Origin: Metabacillus schmidteae
GTDB taxonomy: Bacteria; Bacillota; Bacilli; Bacillales; Bacillaceae
NCBI RefSeq assembly: GCF_903166545.1
Contig: NZ_CAESCH010000001.1
Span: 3,414,001-3,478,000 of the forward strand
Length of the DNA stretch: 64,000 nucleotides
Direction: 5' to 3'
Positions 15,333-23,257 of the stretch are shown piece by piece. The notes beneath the pieces were generated by a model. It had not been told where the DNA came from, ran no database searches, and saw nothing but the letters and a program-made list of their open reading frames with translations. The translations under genes and the position numbers were made by a program. Position 1 is the first letter of the stretch; the number at the start of each line of letters is the position of its first letter.

Positions 15333-17440
15333 TTTTCTTCACCTACCTGATTTGCAACTTCTTTAGCATATTGTGATTGAGGATCTGCCTTTAGAAGTGT
15401 TTTCCAAGTTTTCATTGCTTTGTCTACAAAACTAGTTTTTTTGTAGAGAAAACCTAAATCATATAATAGTTTCACATACTGCTCTTTTGTAATTGGCGGA
15501 TTAACGGGATTTTGTTCATATGCTAATTTAACAGACTTTAAATCTTTCACAGCATTAGCACTTGAATGGAAGAATCCTTCAGGTAAACTTTGGTAGATAT
15601 ATCCGCGCAATAACTTCAATTCAGGATTATCGGATTTAATTGATGACTTTAAAAGCTTTAAAGCTTTAATTGTTTCTCCAAACATTTCTTGGGGATCACC
15701 AGCATACTTACCCATTAACGCAACTGAAGCTGCATAATAAGTGTTTGCAATTTCACAATCTGGAAATCTATTTCTTGCATTTTCCCAAACTTCTAAACTT
15801 TGCTTCGCAGCTATACGACTCCCTTTTGCACCAATCAAATGAATTTCTTTTGCTTTGTTGTACATTTTTTCTTTTGAGTATGCTGAGAAAATTCGCATGC
15901 CTACTTCTTTATATGAATGTACTTCTAGTTTTTCTTCTATTTTACTTTTCAATACCTCATTTGGTTGCATTGTCAATAAATTGTTCCAGGTTTCAAGAGC
16001 ATTTTCCATCATATCTAGTTTTTCATATGCAGTTCCCAAGTCAAATAGCAATTGATGGTGAACCATTGGCCCAGCTTCATTTAAATAGTTTTTATCTTTT
16101 AAAAGCATTTCTATATCACTTACTGCAATAGCTGCTCTTCTAAAGAATAACTCTGGTAAACGTAAACTGTGCCTAGCGCGTATTAAACGTAGTTCATTTA
16201 ACGAAGGATGTTCGTTTATGAGAGTATCCATAGCTTTCATAGACTTTATAGCAGAACCAAACATTTCATAAGTGTTAATAGAATCTCTTCCCACCATTGA
16301 CTGAAGATCGATATAGGTCATTTCTACTTCAGGAGCAGTGTTCGTTAACACAAATACCTCATAAAATGATAATGCCTCTTTCACTTCTGTTTGCCCTCCA
16401 GCAAGGGCATTTTGGTAAATAGTTTTTGCTTCCTCTGTTAACCCCTCACCAGTTGGCTCATCTACACTACTTTTCTTTTGTGTTTCTGTATTCGTTGTTG
16501 AGCTATCAGTTTGTTTGAATAATTTTAATTTTTCTTGATAGATTTTCGCATTTTCAGATTGATTGACTCGCTTATAAGCCTCAACCAAGTTTTTTAACAT
16601 CTCAACATATTCTTGTTCTGATAAAATTGAGTCATCAGATTCAGTTACATCTAAAAGATAACGGAAATCCTCTATTGCTGTTGCTGTACGTTGAAAATAT
16701 AATTCCGGTAAACGATAGGCTACATTGCCTCTTAGCATTCTAGCAGGAATAAAATCTGGAGAACTTTCCACTACCTGGTCTAAATGCTTTAACCCTTCTA
16801 ATGCATATTTCATTTTATCTGTAACACTGCTTGCATCTCTCGCGAGTAGTGTTGTAGCACTTCCATAATAGGATTTTATTTTAAGATCGGCAGGCTGCTG
16901 TTCGTGCAATTCTTTTAAGGCTGTATATGCTTTTTTTACAGCGACTTTATTTCCTTTTATCCCATCCTCATGGAGTTTTATTGCATCTTCTAGAAGTGAT
17001 AGACTGTTTGATTGATTTGATACCGGTTTGTTTACGATTTTTGTTGTGTCATTCCGAGGCTTCGTTGAAATCGTTTCTTTTTCTACGTTTGTTAATTCAC
17101 GATCATTTTTAGGTTTTGATTTTTTATTAGTTGTTCTATCCTTTTTGGGTTTAGCTACATATGACGGCTTTTTATAACTCTTTTCTCGATTCTTTTTTGA
17201 TTTTGGTTGATTTTCTACTGCATCTAATAATTCTTTTCTTAACTTTGCAAGATTATTTCTTTCAATTTTTCCACTTTCCAGCAATTGATTAATAACACTT
17301 TCCGTTGTTTTATTAGACATTTCTAAAATTCTGGCTGGAATGGGTAATTTGTTCAATAATTGTTTATTTGAAGCAGTTAAAAAGCCGTTTCCCTTCGCTA
17401 ATCTTTTTAATAGTTCCGCATTTTTTTTATTATAGAGCAA
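15329..17440 (-). CDS. Three-module TPR-like repeat protein
   Basis: 703 residues. Residues 1-145 form a helical then very basic, low-complexity region. Three copies of one ~165-residue helical module follow (about 148-309, 336-505 and 523-700). Each has the signature at the same place: LRGNVAYRLPELYFQR (236-251), IRARHSLRLPELFFRR (420-435) and LRGYIYQSLPEGFFHS (611-626), then a TPR-like helix pair such as LGTAYEKLDMMENALETW. No signal peptide. TTG start, with GGAGGTG inside the end of the previous gene. A scaffold role is my inference. Confidence 0.75.
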   Translation of the reverse strand: MLYNKKNAELLKRLAKGNGFLTASNKQLLNKLPIPARILEMSNKTTESVINQLLESGKIERNNLAKLRKELLDAVENQPKSKKNREKSYKKPSYVAKPKKDRTTNKKSKPKNDRELTNVEKETISTKPRNDTTKIVNKPVSNQSNSLSLLEDAIKLHEDGIKGNKVAVKKAYTALKELHEQQPADLKIKSYYGSATTLLARDASSVTDKMKYALEGLKHLDQVVESSPDFIPARMLRGNVAYRLPELYFQRTATAIEDFRYLLDVTESDDSILSEQEYVEMLKNLVEAYKRVNQSENAKIYQEKLKLFKQTDSSTTNTETQKKSSVDEPTGEGLTEEAKTIYQNALAGGQTEVKEALSFYEVFVLTNTAPEVEMTYIDLQSMVGRDSINTYEMFGSAIKSMKAMDTLINEHPSLNELRLIRARHSLRLPELFFRRAAIAVSDIEMLLKDKNYLNEAGPMVHHQLLFDLGTAYEKLDMMENALETWNNLLTMQPNEVLKSKIEEKLEVHSYKEVGMRIFSAYSKEKMYNKAKEIHLIGAKGSRIAAKQSLEVWENARNRFPDCEIANTYYAASVALMGKYAGDPQEMFGETIKALKLLKSSIKSDNPELKLLRGYIYQSLPEGFFHSSANAVKDLKSVKLAYEQNPVNPPITKEQYVKLLYDLGFLYKKTSFVDKAMKTWKTLLKADPQSQYAKEVANQVGEEK

Positions 17441-17442
17441 GC

Positions 17443-18009
17443 CTAAACACCTCCGTTCTTTCTCGCCTGTTCTATTAACTTTTTGTATTTACTACTATTC
17501 ATCTTAAGAAGTTCCTCCCAAGTATTTTCAGCATTTTCACTATCTCCTATTGCTTTATAGGCGCTCCCTAACTTTAATAGAAACTCACTGTATTGTTCCT
17601 TTGAGATTTTATTCTTTTTTTCTTTAAACCCTTTTGTTAGAAACTGAAAATCCTCAATAGCGGTTTTTGTTCTTTTAAAATACTGTTCAGGAAGGCGAAA
17701 TGCCACATTTCCTCTTAATATTCTAATTTCTGTATTATTAGGCTCTGCCTTAACAGCATTATCAAGGGCTTTTAACCCTCTCTTTGCAAGGTTCATTTTT
17801 TCCATTAAATCGTGATGGTCTCTTGCGATTAGAGCAGATGAACTACCAAAATAGGCTTCTACAAGAGCATGATTAACTGCTTTTAATTTGACTTTTTTTA
17901 GGATTTCATATGCTTTCTTTGCTGCTTGCTTATTCCCATCTATGGCCTGTTGATGGAATTTGATTGCTTCATCAAATTCTTTTTTCCATTCATTCTTTAC
18001 ATATGCCAA
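17443..18009 (-). CDS. Single-module TPR-like repeat protein, first gene of the operon
   Basis: 188 residues, essentially one copy of the module found three times in the next gene. It has ARDHHDLMEKMNLAKRGLKA (62-81), LRGNVAFRLPEQYFKR (98-113), then LGSAYKAIGDSENAENTWEELL (147-168). It starts at TTG behind AAAGGAGGTGG. Its stop overlaps the ribosome site of the 703-residue gene, so the two are translated together. Helical and cytoplasmic. No catalytic motif. Confidence 0.75.
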   Translation of the reverse strand: MAYVKNEWKKEFDEAIKFHQQAIDGNKQAAKKAYEILKKVKLKAVNHALVEAYFGSSSALIARDHHDLMEKMNLAKRGLKALDNAVKAEPNNTEIRILRGNVAFRLPEQYFKRTKTAIEDFQFLTKGFKEKKNKISKEQYSEFLLKLGSAYKAIGDSENAENTWEELLKMNSSKYKKLIEQARKNGGV

Positions 18010-18310
18010 ATTATTCCACCTCCTTTAAAATGCATGAGCTGTTTTCTATTTGACTCTTCAGAGTACATTTACAACTTATGTGCTGGTCAGCGTAAAGTGA
18101 TAGACTTTAATGGAAATAGAGATTTTTGATAATAGAGACCAAAATGCAATCGCATACATTTTTGTGTTTTTTATTTTCTTGATTAAATAGTCTATTAAGG
18201 TTCCTTTTAATAAATTTTATTTCGTAAAAGTGAAATCAAAAAATCCTCCCATTTTTTACTGATAAGAGGTATTTTCATGATAATATAATAAACCGGACGT
18301 TGTGTATGTG
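18010..18310. other. Intergenic region upstream of the nine-gene operon
   Basis: About 300 bp without a convincing ORF. It must hold the operon promoter on the minus strand. I see no clear consensus -35/-10 pair. An imperfect palindrome, ATGCAATCGCATACAT, lies at about 18142-18160. Confidence 0.4.
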
Positions 18311-18946
18311 TTATTGTAATCTTTGAGGTGGTTCTGGCTCATTTTTGTTTTTTACAACTTCTGTAAATAATGTTGTTTCTGATGAAAAGGGCTGTTTTTG
18401 TGGCATATTTGTCGATGCTTTAAGGGGATAGATTCCCATTATTTGTTTCATATGTTGAATCTCTTGAAGAAGAAACGTAATATCTTCTTTTGTCGCAGGT
18501 TTTTTTTGTTCCTTTAATTCAAACCCAACCTGACCATTCGGTTCCAAAGTTGCATATTTTACATCATTTAAATTATTAACACTTGATTGCCTTAACTTCA
18601 TTTCTAACAAATCAACAGATAAACGTAACTTTTTTAATTGATCTGTTTGCAACTTCCCATTATCAATTAAAATTTTTGATTTTCCAGAAATAAATTTTTC
18701 AAGCTTATCAGACTTTATCTGGCTGTATTCACCAATTACTAAGGTAAGGACCAGAGTAAGTCCAACTATTAATGTGGTCCATACATTTTTACCTACTAGC
18801 GGCTGTACAAGCAATGATCCAATTCCTATCATGATAACAACCTGTGAAAGAGTCATTTGAGAAATTGACTTGCGACCTGCAACCCTTAGAAGAATCGTAC
18901 CGCCTATTACTATAACAACACTTTTCCATATCAAGTTCATATCCAT
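18311..18946 (-). CDS. DUF421 (YetF-family) membrane protein
   Basis: 211 residues. Three transmembrane helices (about 5-22, 28-50 and 57-75) carry LRVAGRKSISQMTLSQVVIM, the DUF421 hallmark. The cytosolic domain contains LIDNGKL near 96-102, and the C-terminal tail is unusually long and polar. B. subtilis has several such proteins (YetF, YdfR and relatives), some induced in spores. Precise function unknown. Divergent from the DUF418 gene. Confidence 0.85.
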   Translation of the reverse strand: MDMNLIWKSVVIVIGGTILLRVAGRKSISQMTLSQVVIMIGIGSLLVQPLVGKNVWTTLIVGLTLVLTLVIGEYSQIKSDKLEKFISGKSKILIDNGKLQTDQLKKLRLSVDLLEMKLRQSSVNNLNDVKYATLEPNGQVGFELKEQKKPATKEDITFLLQEIQHMKQIMGIYPLKASTNMPQKQPFSSETTLFTEVVKNKNEPEPPQRLQ

Positions 18947-19039
18947 GTTATTTTGGATACCACCTTTACAAAAATAATTACCATTATGTTCTGTGAAAGG
19001 TTCATTTTTTATGCCTAATTAAGGTAGAAAGGGACGAAT

Positions 19040-20179
19040 ATGAAGGAACAAAAGCGAATTCTAATAGTGGATATAATCCGGGGTTTGGCTCTTTTTGGCA
19101 TCCTATTAATGAATATGAGGAGCTTTAATTCTCCTGAATTTATAGAGTCCATGTATGGTATCACTCCCAATTTTAAAGAACTTGATAAAATCATTCATAA
19201 TTTCTATGGGATATTTGTCCATATGAAGTTCTACCCTATTTTTTCATTTTTATTTGGATTAAGCTTTTACCTTTTTTTACGAAAGGGATTTGATGTAATC
19301 TTATTTACCAGGAGAATGTTGATCCTTTTTATTATTGGAGTCATACACCTTATTTTCATTTGGTATGGTGATATTCTTCATGTTTATGCGTTAATCAGTA
19401 TATTTCTGCTGTTATTTTATAAAGTTAATAGCAAAGGAATTTTATATTGGGCAGCTGCATTATTGACGATTTATCATCTTTTGCTTAGTTGGAGTACGTT
19501 TTTTTCAACACATTCACCATTAGAACAAGGTGAATTTTATGAAATGCTCTCGAACTACAATGCAATTTACCAGGAAGCCCCATATATTGATTGGGTTTTG
19601 TATAGATTTGATATTGAAGTTATTCGTGTATTGTTTCAATTTCCATTTACCTTTGTCCCAGTACTTGCTTGGTTTTTATTAGGGTTATATGTCGGGAAAG
19701 AAGGACTTTTTGAAAGAACTTCTTCAAACATAGTAAGGGTTAAAAGATGGTGGAGAATCAGTTTATTTGTTTCTTTTGGTTTCCTTATCTTGAGGTTGTT
19801 TGCACATATTTATTTGCCTAGTTCTATTTACTTGTTAACAAGCGTAAGTGGGATAGGAATGGCTATTTTGTACATAACAAGTATATACGTCTTTTTTGAC
19901 CACTCATTTGTTAAGACCGTTTTTTATCCACTTCGATATGTAGGAAGGATGTCATTGTCTAATTACCTTTTTCAATCCATATTCTTAATAAGCTTCGTTC
20001 GAGTATTTAACCTTTATAACAATATAAGTTTATCTGAAGGTTTAATAATTAGCATTTTTGTTTTTCTTTTCCAACTTATCATTAGCAAATACTGGTTGTC
20101 ATATTTTTACCAGGGGCCAATTGAATGGATTTGGAGATCCATTTCATTAAAAAAGATAAGCCCTTTCATAAAAAAATAA
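19040..20179 (+). CDS. DUF418 (YeiB/YxaH-type) membrane protein
   Basis: 379 residues, about eight to ten hydrophobic helices. It begins with the family motif VDIIRGLALFGILLMNM, continues with HMKFYPIFSFLFGLSF, and ends with a DUF418 block including GRMSLSNYLFQSI. The family is of unknown function and is sometimes proposed to act in transport. Preceded by AGAAAGGGACG. Monocistronic, opposite to the DUF421 gene. Confidence 0.85.
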   Translation: MKEQKRILIVDIIRGLALFGILLMNMRSFNSPEFIESMYGITPNFKELDKIIHNFYGIFVHMKFYPIFSFLFGLSFYLFLRKGFDVILFTRRMLILFIIGVIHLIFIWYGDILHVYALISIFLLLFYKVNSKGILYWAAALLTIYHLLLSWSTFFSTHSPLEQGEFYEMLSNYNAIYQEAPYIDWVLYRFDIEVIRVLFQFPFTFVPVLAWFLLGLYVGKEGLFERTSSNIVRVKRWWRISLFVSFGFLILRLFAHIYLPSSIYLLTSVSGIGMAILYITSIYVFFDHSFVKTVFYPLRYVGRMSLSNYLFQSIFLISFVRVFNLYNNISLSEGLIISIFVFLFQLIISKYWLSYFYQGPIEWIWRSISLKKISPFIKK

Positions 20180-20276
20180 TCATAAAATACTAGTACTATA
20201 ATGTTATTTTTCTCTATTTGTATAAAAGAGCTGATTACGGACAAAATAAAATGATAAATTTTAGGAGGTTGTTATA

Positions 20277-20459
20277 TTGGATATTAATCGTGTAAAGCAG
20301 ATTTTATCATCTTCTGCAGACATAAAAGTTATGTATAATGGCGCTTCTGTCTGGATTGACGAATTACATGAAGATCAAGAGATGGTAACGTGTCACCTTA
20401 GAGGACCACTTGAGGAAAGAACACAAGTAAGTGTAGCTGAACTTAAAGAAATAGATTAA
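20277..20459 (+). CDS. sspH: SspH-family small acid-soluble spore protein
   Basis: 60 residues resembling SspH: N-terminal MDINRVKQILSSSADIKVMYNG, a central VWIDELHEDQEMVTCHL, and the C-terminal VSVAELKEID matching the family PVNSLEEI end. Minor SASP made in the forespore. TTG start ten bases after AGGAGG. Confidence 0.82.
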   Translation: MDINRVKQILSSSADIKVMYNGASVWIDELHEDQEMVTCHLRGPLEERTQVSVAELKEID

Positions 20460-20586
20460 TACCTCATAAGTCTGATTACTTACGATCTGTATAGCTGGCA
20501 GGCTAATAATTACACTTTTCACTAAAATGCTCCAACTATTCAAAAGGAAATTGTTAGCATTTACACATATTGTTAGAAAAAATGTG

Positions 20587-20592
20587 TATAAT
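20587..20592 (+). promoter_or_regulatory. Probable -10 element of ydjO
   Basis: A consensus TATAAT lies 41 bases before the ATG at 20633. It sits inside the longer upstream reading frame (from 20570) and therefore supports the downstream start. Confidence 0.5.
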
Positions 20593-20632
20593 GTATGTAG
20601 TACTAAATCTCCTTACTGAAGGATGTGTTGAT

Positions 20633-20842
20633 ATGAGATTTCAACAACAAGTCGAAAAGCCACCAGAGGTTAACTTAAAAATATGGACTTGTGGTTCAAA
20701 TGATTGTAACGGGTGGATGCGTGATAATTTTAAATCGAACGAAAATCCAGACTGTCCTCTATGTGGACACGCAATGGTTGAAGACGAGCGTACATTACCT
20801 GTCCTGGAAAACTTTTCAGCAGTAAGCCAGAAAAAGGAATAA
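20633..20842 (+). CDS. ydjO: Cold-inducible YdjO-like zinc-ribbon protein
   Basis: 69 residues. Four cysteines in two pairs (WTCGSNDCNGWMRDNF and CPLCGHAM) form a likely zinc ribbon, matching B. subtilis YdjO. I start at ATG 20633 (site GAAGG) because the open frame from 20570 runs through the promoter. Function unknown beyond cold induction of the homologue. Confidence 0.85.
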   Translation: MRFQQQVEKPPEVNLKIWTCGSNDCNGWMRDNFKSNENPDCPLCGHAMVEDERTLPVLENFSAVSQKKE

Positions 20843-20868
20843 TTTCATTATCAACAATATTTTAAAGC

Positions 20869-20898
20869 GAAATCCCATGTTTACAGCATGGGATTTTC
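20869..20898. terminator. Bidirectional terminator between ydjO and the proline reductase gene
   Basis: GAAATCCCATG pairs with CATGGGATTTTC around a seven-base loop, with A- and T-rich flanks on the two sides. Confidence 0.85.
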
Positions 20899-20902
20899 CT
20901 CT

Positions 20903-21703
20903 TTAATTCTCACCTTTTGCCTTTTTATTTGTAGCAATTACAGCCTCCTGTAACAATTCAACAAAATTACCGGTTCTTAATATTTTTATCCCTTCAGCAG
21001 TTGCTCCTCCAGGTGTTGTTACCTGTTCTCTTAATTCCTTTGGAGAATAATTCCCTTTTAGCATCTCAACAGATCCGAACACCATTTCTTTGACCAATTT
21101 TTCTGCTGTTTCCCTTGAAACATTGTATTGTTCTGTTTGTTCTATTAAGGATTCAACAAATAGGTATAAAAAAGCTGGTGCACTACCTGTTATAGCTGTT
21201 AAATTGTGTATCTCTTCTTCAGAACAGTATAGAGATGTTCCAATTGAGTTGACCAATAGCTCCATCTGCATATGATGTTTTTCACTTACAGAAGATCCGT
21301 ATGTATACAATGAAATGGAATGCTTAACCATTGCTGCAGTATTTGGCATAATCCAACCAACCGCTGTTCCACCCGGAAGATACCTCTCAATGAAAGAAGG
21401 ACTTATTCCTGCTGCTACTGTTACAACAAATTGTGATGTAATTAAATGTTTTAATTTATTTAGGACTCCTTCATGTTCTGAAGGCGGCATCGCTAATACA
21501 ATCATATCTACTTTTTCTATGATGTCATCATAATTGTCAATTGGTTGGACTTGATATTTAGTAGCCAATTCTTGCAGTCTTTCGGTATTTTTCTGATTTG
21601 AAACATAAATTGAATTGATTTGCTCATGACTACTTGTTATTAATCCGGCAATAATTGCTTCTGCCATTCTGCCTGCTCCAATAAATAAAATTGAATTTTT
21701 CAC
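20903..21703 (-). CDS. Pyrroline-5-carboxylate reductase
   Basis: 266 residues. The Rossmann motif FIGAGRMAEAIIAGL is at the N-terminus, VAAGIS and the MPNTAA motif are in the middle, and the signature EQVTTPGGATAEGI is near the C-terminus. It reduces P5C to proline with NAD(P)H. Bacillus has several paralogues (ProI, ProG, ProH, ComER); the intact signature argues for an active enzyme, and I cannot tell which paralogue. No T-box was seen upstream. Confidence 0.9.
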   Translation of the reverse strand: MKNSILFIGAGRMAEAIIAGLITSSHEQINSIYVSNQKNTERLQELATKYQVQPIDNYDDIIEKVDMIVLAMPPSEHEGVLNKLKHLITSQFVVTVAAGISPSFIERYLPGGTAVGWIMPNTAAMVKHSISLYTYGSSVSEKHHMQMELLVNSIGTSLYCSEEEIHNLTAITGSAPAFLYLFVESLIEQTEQYNVSRETAEKLVKEMVFGSVEMLKGNYSPKELREQVTTPGGATAEGIKILRTGNFVELLQEAVIATNKKAKGEN

Positions 21704-21755
21704 TAAACCTTCCTCCCTTCTTACTTAATATACAAGTTTTTATTAGTATATGAAA

Positions 21756-21778
21756 AGGATTGAAAGTTTCAATCCTTC
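21756..21778. other. Perfect hairpin between the candidate sRNA and the proline reductase gene
   Basis: GGATTGAAA and TTTCAATCC pair around a single base, with extra A-T pairs outside. It lies upstream of the likely reductase promoter and beyond the candidate sRNA terminator, so its role is unclear. Confidence 0.45.
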
Positions 21779-21790
21779 TAAAAATCAGCA

Positions 21791-21905
21791 AAATAAAAAG
21801 ACGTCTAATTAAAGACGTCTTGCGTATTGAGGCGAAAAACTGCACGCCACATCGTGCATTTAGCCTTCCGGCATGTTGTTCGACTTACACAATTCAGCTC
21901 ATCGC
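21791..21905 (-). ncRNA. Candidate structured small RNA
   Basis: On the minus strand a GCC-GGAA-GGC mini-hairpin with a GNRA loop (21863-21872) is followed by a six-bp stem (21853-21858 with 21841-21846). Next comes a classic terminator, AAGACGTC (21821-21814) with GACGTCTT (21805-21798), then a T-tract. There is no ORF or ribosome site. It ends about 90 bases before the reductase start. It could be a free sRNA or a leader. I considered the sporulation RNA CsfG but cannot confirm identity. Confidence 0.5.
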
Positions 21906-22051
21906 TATATTAATATATCATAAACAAACTGAAATAGGAAGTAGAAGTTTTAAAATAACACAAATAACTTGTTTACTTGACAATTTAGGTTTAATAATTC
22001 CAAATTTGTGTTATTGAATACTATATAAAATCAAAAGGAGGAAAAAGACTT

Positions 22052-22396
22052 ATGAAGCCTTATGTTGAAGAGTATCATAACGAAGAAAATCTAAAACAAG
22101 CTGTAGATTTGTTAAAAAGTAAAGGTGTACAAGCTGACGATCTCTATGTTTTAACACATGATAATGACAGAACTGAAAGAATTTCTGATAAAGCAGATAC
22201 GAATTTAATTAGCACCGAAGATAAAGGTTTAACCGAAACGCTTGAGAACCTATTCGTTAATAAAGGGGACGAGCTGCGAAAAAATCTAGAGGAAATGGGA
22301 TTTTCTACAGCAGAATCAGAAATGTATGAGGAAAAACTTGATCAAGGAAAAGCTCTTTTAATTGTAAAAAATCCCGAGCAATATCAATTAATATAA
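22052..22396 (+). CDS. General stress protein 17M-like (YflT family)
   Basis: 114 residues with the GSP17M/YflT domain: start KPYVEEYHNEENLKQAVDLL, then GVQADDLYVLTHDNDRT near 35-50, and the terminal GKALLIVKN. Such proteins belong to the sigma-B general stress regulon in B. subtilis. Excellent AAAAGGAGG site. No certain sigma-B promoter was found. Monocistronic. Confidence 0.85.
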   Translation: MKPYVEEYHNEENLKQAVDLLKSKGVQADDLYVLTHDNDRTERISDKADTNLISTEDKGLTETLENLFVNKGDELRKNLEEMGFSTAESEMYEEKLDQGKALLIVKNPEQYQLI

Positions 22397-22398
22397 AC

Positions 22399-22434
22399 GA
22401 AAAGGATGACCTTAATGGTTATCCTTTCTTTTTT
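22399..22434 (+). terminator. Terminator of the YflT-like gene
   Basis: AAAGGATGACC pairs with GGTTATCCTTT (one G-U pair) around a short loop, followed by a T-rich run. Confidence 0.85.
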
Positions 22435-22535
22435 ATGAACGTATGTAATAAAAGTAGAAACTATGAAAAATTTAGACAAGTTTCCCCCATTCCCCTCATA
22501 TAAATATTGTAGACATGCTATAAGGGGGGGAAATA

Positions 22536-22982
22536 ATGAGGTTCGTTTTTATTCGTAAGAAATGGTTATTTTTTGTTATAGCTGCTATTTTAATGGGAAG
22601 TTTATACTTTTTTACAAGCGAAACGATTCCAACGTTCCAAAGTAGTCAAACTTCTAATAAAGAAATCACAGTTAATATGGTCACTGGTGAATTTTCAACA
22701 ACAACTGCTGATGGAAAAAAACTAGAGGCATATCGCTGGGATCCAGGCACCATCGTTATTCCAAAGAATCAGAATGTTACATTAAAGATTTTTGGTGTAA
22801 ATGGTGAGGAGCATCCTTTTTACATTGAAGGAACAGATATAAAAGGTACCGTTAAAAAGGGTGAAGAGACAGTTGTTTCTCTTAACTTTAATGAAGAGGG
22901 AACTTATCGTCTAATTTGTGATGCGCACTCACATGAAGAACACAATGTTGTACCTATGATTGCCTATATTGTTGTTGAATAA
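22536..22982 (+). CDS. Membrane-anchored cupredoxin-like protein
   Basis: 148 residues: an N-terminal signal anchor (about 9-27), then a beta-sandwich of the cupredoxin type. Possible copper ligands are His93 (EEHPF), Cys128 and His131 (RLICDAHSH), with Met141 in the usual axial region. It probably acts outside the membrane in copper binding or electron transfer. The extra histidines (133, 136) are unusual. RBS AGGGGGGG. Confidence 0.8.
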   Translation: MRFVFIRKKWLFFVIAAILMGSLYFFTSETIPTFQSSQTSNKEITVNMVTGEFSTTTADGKKLEAYRWDPGTIVIPKNQNVTLKIFGVNGEEHPFYIEGTDIKGTVKKGEETVVSLNFNEEGTYRLICDAHSHEEHNVVPMIAYIVVE

Positions 22983-23057
22983 ATATATCTGCTTCATCTT
23001 TCTTTACTTGGGTATTAATCTGTTACATAGTTTATAGAAAGGAAACAGGTGATTAAA

Positions 23058-23210
23058 TTGAACATTGTGATCTACAATGGAGAACAGTATGAGGTTTTCT
23101 ATGCTTACTCTAGCGGCTATTATGAATTAAAAAAATCCGGTTCGGATTTAGATGATATTATTCTCGTGCATAGTTCAGAAGTAACTCAATTAAAATCAAG
23201 TGTGTCTTAA
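23058..23210 (+). CDS. Uncharacterised 50-aa protein
   Basis: Starts at TTG behind GGAAACAGGTGAT. The product (MNIVIYNGEQYEVFYAYSSG onward) looks like a small all-beta protein with many Tyr, Ser and Val. It ends just before a strong bidirectional terminator. No family recognised. Confidence 0.55.
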   Translation: MNIVIYNGEQYEVFYAYSSGYYELKKSGSDLDDIILVHSSEVTQLKSSVS

Positions 23211-23220
23211 TATTTAAGAT

Positions 23221-23257
23221 AAAAAGCAAAGCGAGATGTCACGCTTTGCTTTTTTTG
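23221..23257. terminator. Bidirectional terminator, 50-aa gene and nrnB
   Basis: AAAAAGCAAAGCG pairs with CGCTTTGCTTTTT. The stem overlaps the last codons of the convergent nrnB gene. Confidence 0.9.

Noticed and set aside
18311..20179. Transporter or resistance genes of the nine-gene operon
   Set aside because: The DUF421 gene is separated by about 300 bp and the DUF418 gene is divergent, so neither is clearly part of the operon.
21704..22051. T-box riboswitch upstream of the proline reductase gene
   Set aside because: No T-box core sequence; the structured RNA ends in its own terminator and lacks the stem I pattern.
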